NCBI GenBank assembly: GCA_010094045.1
Contig: ML986639.1
Location: 124,001-188,000 of the forward strand
Reading direction: 5' to 3'
Length of the DNA: 64,000 nucleotides
From: Lojkania enalia
Taxonomy: Eukaryota > Ascomycota > Dothideomycetes > Pleosporales
Position numbers and translations under genes: made by a program. The notes beneath the pieces are model-generated. The model saw only the letters and a program-made list of their open reading frames with translations, was not told the DNA's origin and made no database searches. Below are positions 22,736-34,482 of the stretch, one piece after another (position 1 is the first letter of the stretch; the number at the start of each line of letters is the position of its first letter).

Positions 22736-23641
22736 CTACCACCCAGGTGGACTCCTTCTTCTTGCCCATTCTTCAATTGATGTGAGATTTACTGGCAGTT
22801 CTTCCAACACGGGTCCCATATCAACATTGAACGGTTCTTCTTCAGCCTCGTTGTAGTACGTGTAGGCCTTGAACATTTGACTGGTGATTCTGTCTATCTC
22901 TAGTCCTCTTCCCTGCATGGTATTGCTGATCTTGTCACAGAAGTCGCTGACCGTTTGGCACTCATAGTCCAGCTTTCGGCCCCATGCCCTCGAAAGCTTC
23001 TCTGTTAGCTGTTCTAACTGAACAGTCTCGGGCCCGCCTACAGGAAAATCACTCCCCGCGAGCTCTGGCCGTTCCATAGCGGCCACCATTAGCTGTGCTA
23101 CATCGTGATGACAGATCCAAGAGACCTTCAGTTCGGGTTTATGGCAATATACGACAGTCTGACGGTCTCGAATTGGCGGCAAGGCCCAACCCTCTAATAA
23201 GTTGTCTAAGTATACAACAGGTTGGATACTAATAACTGGTACGCCGGATTCGCGAAGCAGACGTCGCATTTCCCGGCGATCATCCTGAGCTTTAATATCC
23301 TGAGGTTCATCCGGAATGGGCATGCTTGTATTAAAAACGATGAGGCTGACGCCGCTTGCTTTCGCTACCTCCCCAATATCCTTCGCAGCGGTGATGATTG
23401 GTTCTGATTGATTGAACGACGTGGACGGAAGATTGAGGAAAATGACATCTACCCCCTTGAGTATCTCGGAAATCGCGTCTTTGTCGCCAAAATTCGCTGC
23501 TGCAGTTTCGACCATTTTGCCATCTATGTCGAGAGGTGTGGGGTTGCGGCTAACAGCGACAACATCATGTCCTGCACGCGCGAGTACGGGAACTTGATGC
23601 GCTCCCTGTACGCCTGATGCTCCGAAAACAACAACACGCAT
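22736..23641 (-). CDS. NmrA-like family protein
   Basis: 301 codons, intronless. N-terminal VVVFGASGVQGAHQVPVLAR contains the GxxGxxG dinucleotide loop of NmrA/HSCARG-type proteins. The second strand AVSRNPTP, then GVDVIFLNLPS and the C-terminal GGPETVQLEQLTEKLSRA are as in fungal members. It lacks a YxxxK catalytic pair, as many NmrA-like proteins do, so a regulatory or unknown reductase role is open. It lies tail to tail with the NmrA-like gene at 21326-22440, but the two sequences differ enough that they are not a recent tandem duplication. Confidence 0.88.
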   Translation of the reverse strand: MRVVVFGASGVQGAHQVPVLARAGHDVVAVSRNPTPLDIDGKMVETAAANFGDKDAISEILKGVDVIFLNLPSTSFNQSEPIITAAKDIGEVAKASGVSLIVFNTSMPIPDEPQDIKAQDDRREMRRLLRESGVPVISIQPVVYLDNLLEGWALPPIRDRQTVVYCHKPELKVSWICHHDVAQLMVAAMERPELAGSDFPVGGPETVQLEQLTEKLSRAWGRKLDYECQTVSDFCDKISNTMQGRGLEIDRITSQMFKAYTYYNEAEEEPFNVDMGPVLEELPVNLTSIEEWARRRSPPGW

Positions 23642-24106
23642 TATAATGTTGCGTTCAGTGAAGATAAATTAGACTGATAATTTGGGGAAATGTGATCTCG
23701 ATATTGGGGTGGAAGATTGCGACTACTTGAGCTTCCCAATTCGGAAGCGCTTTTCCGGGTCCAGCAGCGGCAGATCGGTTCCGAACATACGTATGTGTGC
23801 GCACCAACAGGTGAAACGAAATTCTGGGTTTCCCAATTCTAAACAAAGTTAGTAGTAAAAGATACACTCCGATTGAGTTCGCTCTTGCAGTTTAGGACAA
23901 CCTGGCGTATCTAGTCCATGTCGAAAAATAAATCGTACCTTCAGGGTCCTAACGCAAAGTTGCGGTATAGGAATCACTCAAGTAGTTAGATTGACTACTT
24001 CTCAATAGAGGCAACTACGTGGTTCCATGAGCGTCCGCTCATGGAACAGCACCGTCAGATAAAACCTTCAAGCGAGCTTTCATGACATAATAAGGTAGGT
24101 TAGTTT
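23642..24106. other. Intergenic, start of accessory region
   Basis: Upstream of the NmrA-like gene; no gene seen. A short inverted motif CATGAGCG...CGCTCATG lies around 24026-24042. Confidence 0.3.
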
Positions 24107-24268
24107 GTATCTATCACGTATTTGGCAGCATCAATTGCTGAGGCAAATATTGATGTATTGGAGGAGTGTAAGAGGCCTGCCTGACCAGAGGTTGGCAGTG
24201 ACGACTTTATAGGCCTGATAAAACAAGCTAGCTATAATAGGATAGTAGAAACACGTGACAGTATCTAT
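24107..24268. mobile_element. Short hAT-like MITE, copy 1, with 8-bp target duplication
   Basis: Element at 24115-24260 (146 bp), flanked by perfect 8-bp direct repeats GTATCTAT (24107-24114 and 24261-24268). It shares with the copies at 41.2 and 45.1 kb the core AGCATCAATTGCTGAGGCAA, an internal CATCAAT/ATTGATG inverted pair and the 3' part CTATAATAGGATAGTAG followed by an ACACGTGAC-like end. The ends are imperfect inverted repeats (TCACGTATTT versus TCACGTGTTT on the other strand). No coding capacity. The 8-bp duplication suggests mobilisation by a hAT-type transposase, which is inference. Confidence 0.8.
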
Positions 24269-24859
24269 TACTTCCCGAATAATCCCGTTTCAAATATGAA
24301 GTCTAAGTAATAGAACGCATGTATGAAATTTTTTCCCTTAATCCCTTACAATAATTTATACCTCCTATACGCTCGTCATAAATAATCGCTTGAATCTCTA
24401 AAAGCGTAGCTGTTTCTCAATCTTAAGTATTGCAAAGAGCGGAAGGAATGGTGTCCTTTCAAATGGTCAATGTATTCTTACAAAAAGTCACGGTTGAGTT
24501 TAAGATTTGCCATTCGGGGCGATGCGTAGATGCAAAGGGCCAAGTTCGTACAAATTCAGCGTACGACGTGAACAAACACGTTTCATCATCTCTATGGCAT
24601 AGGTTAGCTATATATAGGAAAATAACCCCCTCAGTGCCAATTAAAAATCCCTCAATTGTGTGTGATATCTTAATATTATTATGCTAATAAGAAAGCAATT
24701 TGCAGTCTTCAAGGATCTGCTATATTAAGATAAGTCGATCGGCAGCAGAGAACCTTGTGCTTTAACCCCAGTTGCTCAAAGAATTGATGGACAACATCAC
24801 GTTTGCTCAAACCTGATTTCTGAATCAAAATTAGGGACAATTTTTAAATCCTTTAAATT

Positions 24860-26364
24860 GAATGTCGTCGACTCTGTTTTCAGAGAAATTACTCTAATCT
24901 GGGTAGGGAACGTACGGAAGCCATCTGAAGGACCCAAGTCTTACTTTTCTGATTCTCCACGTGTTGATATATTAGTTTGGACTACTGTCGAACATCCTGC
25001 ATTTCCCGATGGAATTAAAAAGGCCGATTTGCAAATACTCAGCTATTCTCTCGGACAATATTTGAGACAACCGAAAATCTTGCGAATTCCTTGTCTTTGT
25101 CCTCTCTCATCACCGTCACTGAAAAGACTCTGCATCAATCGAATATTACCGTCACAGACAGATTTAGGGATGTTATTAGGGAGCATAAAGCTATCGCAAT
25201 CGTCGCTCTCTTTACCCTTCTCTGTCCGGAAATCACTTCCTTTGATATTGGGTTTCATATTGTCAGGCAAATCCACTCTTGTCTGATGTTGGAGATATGC
25301 ACTACTTAATAAGTCATTTTGTCGGAGCCTTCAGTTCCAGAAATTGAGGCATCTGGATATCAATACTGGTTTAAGAGAACATGACTTAAATATTCAACTG
25401 TTACCGTAAGCAGGAGTGGGTGGAGACCGTATGGGGGTTGTATTGATGGATGTATTGATGGTTGTGTTGATGGCTGTCCTGACCTGTCGGTCAAGATACA
25501 ATGGGACAATATATAGTACATGAGACTGCTTAGTTGAGGGCTGCATAGCTGATCGGGCACGTGACCTGAGCTTACAGTTACAGTGGAGAAATATACCAAT
25601 GCTGCAATCGTCTCTCCCGAATTTTTATATGCCTTCTCTTGAGAATGTTGAGATGATTCTGCCTAGCAGTCATTGGGTGAAGCATATTCCATATCCCATC
25701 TATAGGTTCCCGGTTGTTATTATCCCTAGAAGAGTTGCGACTCTCGGATATAGGTGTCATGCTGCTGATTTTAAAGCCGTTCCTTTCACCTATACCGGAC
25801 CATGGTATTTTGGAATATGATTGCTAGACTGCACCTCGAACTTTCCATGCCATTGATCTATCTCTAACACTGTCTTTTGTTCAACAAAGGCTTAGAAGTC
25901 TAACTGTAAAGCCCTATATATTTGATCATGAGTCCGTTGCACCGATGAATCTAGAGCTTGTATAGATTCTCGAAAAATATTCATTCAAGAATTTATCTCA
26001 GCTAGAAGAGCTGTCCGTTCCTTCATACCTACTACTTGGGTTGGATTCCAGTTTTGTGTCTTCTCTGGTCGATGAGTTGCCGGAAAAGCTGACAAGCCCG
26101 AGCCTATAAGATGAATGTCATTGGTGCCCCGGATTTCTGTGGAATGAGGAACCATTGATGCTAGTCCTCAAAAGTTTTATCCGACATACGAACTAGAGGA
26201 CAGGAGTTCTCGGATTGAGGGAGAACATAGTGTCATGTGAGGAATGGAAATTGAAAGAACAGCTAAAAGAGTTGTGGAACGAAAATGGGTTATCATTCAG
26301 ATTGCAAACTGACAATTCCAATCCATCTGGCTTTGAAGTTGTGAGGGTAGGTGATAGGGACTAG
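24860..26364 (+). pseudogene. Degenerate F-box/leucine-rich-repeat-like gene
   Basis: Segments of a leucine-rich protein are spread over at least three frames: HKAIAIVALFTLLCPEI, SLQFQKLRHLDINTGL, LPNFYMPSLENVEMILPS, RRVATLGYRCHAADF, LSLTLSFVQQRLRSLTVK, LSQLEELSVPSYLLLG and FSCEEWKLKEQLKELW-like text near the end (26240-26290). This LRHLDI/LENVEMI/LEELSVP spacing is typical of fungal F-box-associated LRR proteins. No F-box itself is visible, so the N-terminus may lie in the decayed part. The gene has several stops and frameshifts and is split at 25405 by a 172-bp repeat whose removal joins the flanking codons in frame (LLQWRNIPM). Not functional. Confidence 0.55.
25400..25581. mobile_element. 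Short LTR-like/MITE repeat, copy A, with 5-bp target duplication
   Basis: Element at 25405-25576 (172 bp) flanked by GTTAC on both sides (25400-25404 and 25577-25581). Ends are CGTAAGC...GCTTACA, an inverted repeat of six bases, with the CA terminus of an LTR. The second copy is at 46322-46492. Both contain a TATA-like AATATATAGTACATGAGACT and the block GGCACGTG(A/G)CCTGAGC. A 5-bp target duplication and a CA end fit a solo LTR whose first T has changed to C; a small DNA transposon cannot be excluded. Confidence 0.75.
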
Positions 26365-27478
26365 TCTATTGCACTAGATCATAGTTATAGCCAACAAAGG
26401 GCACTGCACTCAACGCCAATCAAACCTTATTCATTACTCCTTTTGCACTCTATTTTTTTTCTTCTTAGTATAGTCTAGTAGAAGCAAATCTATTGCATAA
26501 ATCTCATCACACTTACGTCCAAAAAGTACTCAATCCCTCCTATGCAAGTAGTCATCAATTTATAGAATGTTATCTTTCTGTCCCCGCAACTTTGTTGGAA
26601 TGTTGATTCCAGAAAGCCAGGAATAGGGTTTTATCAACTGAGCGAATTTTTGGTGTAGGTAGCTCAGTACTTCGCGTAGCGGTCATAATTATTTTTTATT
26701 ACATGTTATTTAGTAAAAGCATTATGACATGCTGGAGTGTTACCAAAATGCTTACGACCTTTTCTGAACGCTGGCCTGAATTTGAGAAAAGAATTCTGCA
26801 AGAGCATCATTTTTACATGAGAAACACCAAACTTTTCCATGTCATATGCGTCTCCCGGTTTATTTGCTTTGTTGACAAGCTCTCTCCTCGAACAAGCTTG
26901 AAGTAATGCTTGTGCGGGTTTGATTTACTTAAGCAGCAGCTGAGTATTGCATGCGACTCGAATTTAGTAGAGGGACAATTTATTTCTAGGTTTCTAAAAG
27001 AAAGCATCCGTGCACACTCTACTGTACTGTGGACTAGTAGGGCATGCGGGGCTCAATCTCTACACCTTCCCGTATCTCTATGTACATGGATCATAACTAC
27101 CCTTTTCACATGAAATCCCCAGTCCGTTATATTAAGTGTGGGTGGACTTAATATACTTTTCCGCGAATTGCATTGCCGAATGCAAGACTTAGCCCCTGCC
27201 GTGTACTACATAATACCTCCTCGGACTCCGACTCTCACCTATTATTAGGAAGGATATCGTCTTCCTTATCGATTAAATGTTCTGGGCTTCGCCGCAATGC
27301 ACATTTTTGTTCAGTTGGGGCCGGAACATTATGAAAATGAACACTATCGGCAGGGATTAATGTGGGAGCATGTTACTGCTAAATTGCATCTGACCGAAAT
27401 TTCCTGTTGTGCGGTCGTAGCCATACATACAGCATGCAAATCCAATAATTAATATTGTCGGGGTGCTGCCTGGCTCCA
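26365..27478. other. Gene-free stretch
   Basis: AT-rich. Two overlapping short frames (26703-26906 + and 26813-27007 -) carry no motif. Nothing else recognised. Confidence 0.3.
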
Positions 27479-28566
27479 CTAGTCTGCATTTGGATCGAAC
27501 GGGGGCTCATCGAACTCTACGACCGACCTATCGGTTGGCCTTAATATCCAGCCATTAGAAAACAGTTTTCCATCGATCATATGTTCAGCAGCGACCTGAA
27601 TCAGATCATCGTAGTTTCGACACTTGTGCTGTACGTTGAAATTTGGGTGCGGCGCATAGTGGTCCTTGATCCAATTGTACGTTATCAAGGTAGCATCTGC
27701 ATCGCACATGAGTTTTTGTCGAAGCATGTCCGCACAGTGGTCGATGTGCTCATGCCATTCTTCGGGATTGTCAAGAGAGAGTTGGTACTGTGACGTGTAA
27801 TACTCTGGGTAGGTTGCCTCCCATAGCGATTTCTGTCGGTGTTAGATATCTACTATCTCGAATGAATGAAGGATAGCACAGACGGAGATTTAATTGATGA
27901 GGAGAATAGCCAAAGCCTGGTTATGCATTTAAAGGACTACTTACGACGCAGTGTAGCAAGTGGATTGCTTCGAAGAGAGCCATACGCCCCCCGCCTGCCT
28001 TCGACGGCACTCTGACTGCATGCTTCGACGCGTTTAATTCCCTGTATATTTCTTCCGGAATCCGCATTGCACCCACTGCCACTTTTAAATAACGTGAGGA
28101 AGCGACGAAAGAGGGTTGCACATACAAGGGACAATTCTACTCCATGCTTCGTCCACCGCTTTTGAAGGTGGCCCTTTAAAAGCTGATGATGAGCGGTTGA
28201 ATGTGCCACTGAACCGGATGGTTTCTGTAAATTCATAGCGACCCATGATTGGAGCTAAAAATTTGGAAAATCTGATTTAGCTGCGCCCCGAAAAGCCAGT
28301 CCTTTCATCAACTCACACCAGTCCTCGTGGCAGTGGAAATTCCCCTTAGATGAGATACCAAAACTAGCGATGAAGAGCCCCCCGGACAGCGCGAGTAGTA
28401 CTATGTGCAATACCCAGATCTTCGACATCATCCTACGCTGCCGTCTCATATTTCTTTCAGCGCTTAAATTATGATCTTCATCTCTCTCGAGCAGGCGACT
28501 AGTGCTTTGGCACTCATCGAATTGTTCCTCGAACTCCAACGTACTTGGACCGGGCCCGTTCTTCAT
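27479..28566 (-). CDS. UstYa-family (DUF3328) oxidase-like membrane protein
   Basis: Member of the UstYa/Yb family, single-pass membrane proteins that carry out oxidative cyclisation or halogenation in fungal peptide natural-product pathways. Minus-strand exons are 28566-28317, 28254-28126, 28081-27945 and 27832-27479 (289 codons). One helix (residues about 50-71, IWVLHIVLLALSGGLFIA) follows a charged N-terminus. The domain opens with PIMGRYEFTETIRFSG and AFKGPPSKAVDEAW. Both copper-site-like HxxHC motifs are intact: HLLHC (167-171, just before intron 3) and HIDHC (201-205), with YPEYYTSQ between. All introns are GT-AG. An in-frame ATG at 28629 would add 21 residues. It is divergent from the small secreted-peptide candidate; an ABC transporter follows 1.4 kb away. 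Confidence 0.9.
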
Positions 28567-29006
28567 GTTACTCTCTCTCTTGCTTTGAATTAGACTCCGA
28601 GATTGAAAGTAAACGGTGGTTCTTAGCATCTAGGGGATTATAATATGAGGTTAAATTCAAGGAAATGTAAGCCAAAACATTGAAAGGTGGCGTACAAGCT
28701 GTCTATCTTCCCTTTGCGGCCAATCTGGATGAGCCACATTTGGCGAGATGGGAGGGGTCGGATACCCAACAGCACTGCACCGCACAACTACTAAATATCT
28801 TTCCGGTGAGTTATTTCATGCATCTTGTTAATATTCGGAACCCGAAATAGCCTGGACAAACCGTTGAGCGAGTAAAGTCAGCTGTTGGGGCCAAAATGAC
28901 GAAGGAGTCCGCAGTACATATTTGATCAACGACTCTGGCCTTCAGATCTGCATCTCCCCAACCTTGAGTCAAACTTCCTAAACAACAAAACATAAATCTA
29001 TTCGTT
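28567..29006. promoter_or_regulatory. Divergent promoter between UstYa gene and small secreted peptide
   Basis: 440 bp between the two start codons. If the short gene is real, the two share this region. No operator that I can name. Confidence 0.35.
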
Positions 29007-29239
29007 ATGCAGCTCGTCACCCTCATCCTGGTTTTGCTCCCCCTTACATTTGCTGGCCCGGTGGCAGTGAGTCGTGAGTGACCCATCTCTTATCATGGAC
29101 AGTATTAAATTGCCTTTAGTCAAAGGCCGTGACGGCGCTGAAGGATTTGCGAGCTACGTCGATCCAGTGGTGGTCAAATACAATGCTGACGCTATGGATC
29201 GAGTCTAAGAAGGAGGAACTTGTCGGGCGGGACATGTGA
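29007..29239 (+). CDS. Candidate short secreted peptide
   Basis: ATG at 29007 opens a textbook signal peptide (MQLVTLILVLLPLTFAGPVA). A GTGAGT donor follows at once. With donor 29067 and acceptor ...CTTTAG (29119), the second exon runs to 29239 and gives 59 residues with a lysine-rich helical tail (LKDLRATSIQWWSNTM). With the overlapping second GTGAGT donor at 29074 the other frame is used, giving 51 residues ending VVVKYNADAMDRV (stop at 29206-29208). There are no repeats or Kex2-type KR pairs as in ustiloxin precursors, and no cysteine pattern. Evidence is the signal peptide plus two good donors and one acceptor. It could be a secreted small protein, an unusual precursor peptide, or the remnant of a larger gene. 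Confidence 0.4.
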
Positions 29240-29930
29240 AGGCAAAGCCTGGGGATTAGGTACATGACATTGAGAGTCAACTTGAGAATCGAGGAAAAGA
29301 TTAGGACCTTACTTCAACTCTCTGCCATCTACTCTATATCTGCTCTTAAAAGGGAATTTGTCTAGCTGTCGTTCAACTGCCGAATGTAAACCGCGATAGG
29401 CTATCTTGCTATTCAAATTGCAAATAGTAAATCCTGTCGTTTGGAGATTTTTAGTTTTTTGATTCAAATTCAAGAACGTGAGCAATAATGGGGTTGAAAT
29501 GCGATGAGTGCATATATCTGAAGTTTCCACTTTATGGAATGCAATAGAAGATGCATGTAAACTCCGTTCCCGCATCGAAAGCGAGGATCGTATAGGGTCT
29601 GTTCCGGTCAAAAAAGTCCGACTCTGCAAGCTACGGTGTTATAGGAGTTGATTGGATGTTCATCCCTTGGGCCTTTGCATAAATTGAAAAAAGGCAAACG
29701 ACCTGGGTACCTGGTTGTGGCAAAGCGTGTAATACCTTCTATTTTTGCGGAGCAGCTTATCTCGATTAAACAATTGCCGAATACCGTAGAACTGGGTAAT
29801 CTACATCCCTTTCTCGGTTTGAGCTGTGCCCCAATATATCTCAAGCGGTCGCGTGGTTTTCGCGGCATTCTTAGCTAGCCCGCCACGGACGAGAGCCTTC
29901 TCAAATCGATATCCCCCTTTCCATGTCATA
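29240..29930. other. Intergenic, upstream of ABC transporter
   Basis: No gene supported. The frame of the transporter stays open for about 100 nt upstream of its ATG but without another ATG. Confidence 0.3.
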
Positions 29931-32900
29931 ATGGCCTTGGAGAAAATGCTTAACGGCTCAGGGACTTCTCAATTTCCACCATTCCAAAGTACGTTGCTTA
30001 GAAGAGCTAGCACATTCTCATTTATTATTCAGGTTGGAGGGGTTCTCGCTGCATTTGGGGCAGGTACAGCTCGGCCTCTTATGACAGTGATCTGGGGCGA
30101 CCTCGTAAACCTATACAATGATGTCAAAGAGGATACCGACACTAGTTACATGAAGCATACCGTGGATAAAAAGGCTCTGATGCTGCTCATCATCTTTATT
30201 GCGCAATGGACCCTAGTATGGACTTATGGATCTCTATTTTCCATTGCTGCTATGCATCATTCGATTAGGCTGCGAGCATCCTATTTGAAGGCCATTGTAT
30301 GTAAAGACACGGAAGAAGTCCATGAATCCAAGGCCGCAACGGATCTGTCAACCAATATTAGCGTCATTGAGGAGGCACTTTCGGAGAAGCTTGGAACTGT
30401 AATGCAGGCCATCTCAACCGTCGTGTCATCCCTGGTCATCGCATTCATAAAGAGTTGGCGTCTAACACTTGTGCTATCAGGTGCTATTCTATTTCTCATA
30501 TTCAAAGATTTGGGGACGTCGGCTTTGGACACGAAACTGGAGCGGCAACTACAGGCGATAGACTCTCAAGCTTCAGCCCTCGCCCAAGAATGCTTCACTG
30601 GCATCCGGACAATCAATGCATGCTGCGCTGAGGACAAGGTAGTGGATAGATATACGAAAATTCTAGATCACTCGAAAATGAAGGGACTACAAAAGAGTCG
30701 CGTGCCCGCTATACAGTACTCAGTTACGGTATTTGTTATGCTTGCTGCTTACGCGCTCGCATTCTGGTATGGCACAAATCTCTTGGTTCATGGACAAATC
30801 AAGAGTGGAGGATCAATCCTAATGTATGTCTATAGTTCCCCGAATCGTATTGCTCATTAACGATTTTATAGTGTCATTTTATGTATGAATCAGGCAACAA
30901 ATGCTTTAAGGCTTTTGGTTCCTATTTATGGTATTTTGGCGAGGGCTACAGCAGCACGCGAATCCCTCTCTTCAATTTTGAAATCGAGATCCCGGCTTGA
31001 CCCCTTCTCCGACTTTGGCGAACCTCTTGATGCCATGTACTCTAGAGTCGAATTTCAGGATGTCCACTTCTCTTATCCAAGCCGACGGTCGGTGAAAGTT
31101 TTCAACGGCCTAAACCTAACTTTTGGGGCTGGGAAGACCACAGCTATAGTTGGACCAAGCGGTTCGGGGAAGAGCACAATTGTAGGCCTTCTTGAAAGAT
31201 GGTATGATTGCAATTCAGGGCACATTAAGATAAATGGAAGCAACATCGACTCGTACAATCTCAGGTCGCTTCGAAGCAACATTAGAGTAGTGCAGCAGGT
31301 ATTCTCTATCTACGTCAAATTTTATCCTAGTACTTACCATGACTTAGGATGCTGTTTTGTTTAATGACACTATCTTCAACAATGTTTCTCATGGTCTTAT
31401 TGGGAGTCCATATCATGATTTATCGGAGAATGAGAAAAGAAGACTTGTAGTTAAGGTTTGCAAGGATATCCAGGCTCATGAGTTCATCATGCAATTTCCT
31501 CAAGCGTACGATACGGTCGTTGGTGTCCGTGGCAGTCTATTGAGTGGGGGCCAAAGACAACGTATTGCCATTGCACGTGCAATCATATCGAATCCTGTCA
31601 TCTTGATTTTTGACGAAGCTACCTCCGCCCTCGATGCAGATTCAGAGCGCGTGGTGCAGGCTACTATCGAGAGAGTGTCGCGAGGAAGAACAAGCATTAT
31701 TATCGCTCATAAACTCGCGACCATAAAACGCGCCGATCGAATTGTCCTATTTAAGGATGGGGTCGTGGCTGAGGAGGGAACACACTATTCACTGCTACGC
31801 ACAAGCAACGATTATGCGCGCATATGGAGAGCACAAACCCTTACCCAAAAAGAAACATACCAGCGAGAATTCCAGAAGTCGGACAATAGTGAAACGTCAC
31901 CTGAGCGGTCTACACTCTCTGACACAAAATCGGATGCGCTCGGTGGGGATGTGTTTGTGGAAGTGCAAACACCTGAGACAGCAATAGACATGGGCCATGA
32001 GCACATTTTATCGTTCCCTCAGACAGCTAAGATGATCATCGGTGGTAATCGCATAATGGTGATTACTTACTTTTTGAGCTTCTTATCCTGCTTAGTAGCC
32101 GGATCGATATATCCTGGTCAAGCCATCTTTTTTGCACAGGCCGTAACATCCTGGCAAAAGCTGGGGGTCTACATGGTCCAGGACGCGAACTTCTGGTCTC
32201 TGATGTGGTTTGGATTGGCTTTGGTAGGACTGGTTGGCTTTTTTGCTGTTGGTTCACTGTCCTCCATTGGCGGGACTCTGACAGCAAGGGTATATCGCGG
32301 GATTTACTTTCGAGGCTTGTTATTACAGCCGGTAACATTTTTTGACAGCGTATTGCACTCACCAAGCTCGTTGGTAGCGCATCTTTCTTCCGATCCTGCC
32401 AATCTTCAAGGCTTCGCGATCCTATTCAGCTCTTTGGCAATCACAGTAGTGAATTTAGGCTCCTTCGTCATCCTCGGTCTTGTTGTGTCCTGGAGGTTTA
32501 CATTAGTTGCTTTAGTAGGCACTTTTCCTGTGATTGTTTTCGCGGGGTTTCTACGAGTCAGAAGTCAGCAAAAGAAGAATAAGACGCTTTCTGAACCACT
32601 TATGAGTAGTGCTCAGTATGCGGCCGAAGTTATCGAGAATATCAGGACAGTGTCAGCATTTGCAATGGAATCGGAGGTATGCCAGAAAATGGCACAGAAA
32701 ATGACTAGTTCAATGGGCGTTTTCTACAGGAACCTTCTCTTCACAATGCCGATGTTTGCTCTTTCCCAGAGTGGAAACCTTCTAGGTATAGTACTCTCTA
32801 GGCTACTTAATGTTCTCCATGACTAGGCTAACGTAGGCCGATAGGGATGACATTGTCCTTTTGGTATTCTGGCCACCTTCTTGCCGATAGGAAGATTGGT

Positions 32901-33875
32901 GCGCTAGAGATCTGGATTGTGTTTCTCAGCGTTGTCTCAGGATCTGATGCAGCTGGTGAATTTTTTGGGAGTACAAGCAGTTAGTAGATGTTCGAAACTA
33001 TGAAAATCGAACATTACTGACTATTTTGTCTCCAAGGTATTGTTCACGCGAGGAGTTCTGGCGGCAGAATCAAATCGGTAATGGCGGATGTGGAAAAAAC
33101 ACCACCCTCCGCGAGAGATGATGCCGAGAAGCCCTTTTTGAACTCACTATCTTTCACCGGCGTTTCATTCTCTTATCCGAATACTCGCCAACCTATATTG
33201 AACAACATCAACATAGAAATACCCCAGGGCCTAACAGTTGCCGTAGTCGGCCCTTCTGGATCCGGAAAATCGACTATTATCTCGCTTTTGGAACGATTCT
33301 ATGAGCCATCGCTGGGCCAGATTTGTATCGGTGGAATCCCTCTTGCGGCAATATGTAAGAAGTCGTACCGTTCTAAGGTTTCGCTCGTGTCGCAAGAAAC
33401 ACAACTATTCAATTGCACTGTTCGCGAAAATATCCTTTTAGGTTTTCCAGAGGACCAGGTTGCGGACGAAGCCCTCATCCAGGCAGCACGAGACGCTAAC
33501 ATTCACGACTTTATTATGTCGCTCCCAGAAGGGTATAATACGGCTTGTGGTAAGAAGGGCATGGAGTTTAGTGGTGGACAGCGTCAGCGACTTGCAATAG
33601 CAAGAGCCTTAGTCCGGAATCCCTCGATACTGTTGTTAGATGAGGCAACGAGTGCGCTGGACTCTGAAAGCGAAAGAGAGGTCAAAGAAGCCTTGAGCAA
33701 AGCCGCCCAGGGCAGGACAACTCTAGTTATTGCACATAGGTTATCCACTATTCAGGATGCGGATCGAATTTTTGTTCTGTCAGAAGGCTCGATCGTAGAA
33801 GAAGGCAGTCATGTTGAACTGATGGCTTTGCGAGGCGTGTATTGGTCATTGTGCCAGAAACAGAATCTTGATTGA
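29931..33875 (+). CDS. ABC multidrug transporter, ABCB/MDR type (full-length)
   Basis: P-glycoprotein-like exporter of the form TMD-NBD-TMD-NBD, expected in the plasma membrane. Exons are 29931-30823, 30872-31298, 31348-32785, 32845-32979 and 33037-33875 (1243 codons). NBD1 has Walker A GPSGSGKST (near 390), signature LSGGQRQRIAIARA, Walker B VILIFDEATSALD and switch IIIAHKLATI. NBD2 has GPSGSGKST (near 1035), FSGGQRQRLAIARAL, SILLLDEATSALD and VIAHRLSTI. Both nucleotide sites therefore look catalytically competent. All four introns are GT-AG, 48-59 nt. Intron 4 uses the GTTAGT donor at 32980, giving EFFGSTSSIVHARSSG. It could export the product of the neighbouring UstYa locus or act in general drug efflux; context alone cannot decide. 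Confidence 0.93.
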
Positions 33876-34482
33876 GCTTTCCTCAGTAATTGCCTGAGCT
33901 CTAAGTCCAAGTTTGTTAATTCATTATTGTGAATCATTTTTTTTTCTTTTTTTCGTTTAAATATGAAAACGCGAGACGTCTATCGTGCCATAGCAAAGAA
34001 GGCGGCAAACTAATGTCGAGAAAAATAAAAAGAAATAATTAAAACGTTTCCCAACACTGCATATAAGACGTTTAGTTTCAATACGAAAAGTGGGATAGGC
34101 TTAAAGTTTGAAGATTCGAGAGCTGACTGGAGCGAAAGGTCTGAAAAGAGGCGTGCGCGGGCGCGATGATTGGCGTTGTCTGGTCCTCCATTGTTAGAAG
34201 GCAGGTGAAGTTATTTTTAGGAAAGAAGGGGGCATATTTAGTTCAATGACCTAGAAGCCTCAACCGCATATCGTCCAGAATGGTTCATCATTGGAACCGG
34301 AATAGCTATTTCATGCTACTAGTCATGAGCCTAGTTCTCATCGCTGTCCTTGGACGCTAAAAACGCTCTCGGACTCAGAAACAGTGCCCTAAGCCAAAAG
34401 CCGAATGTTTTATTTGCCTCAAGTTTACGGTCGCGCACCGACTGATCATAGTTCTATCCTGACCCAGGAGACAGTGACTTGT
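33876..34482. other. Convergent intergenic region
   Basis: The 3' ends of the ABC transporter (+) and RPS29 (-). It includes T- and A-rich tracts (33938-33960 and 34019-34040). No gene seen. Confidence 0.3.
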
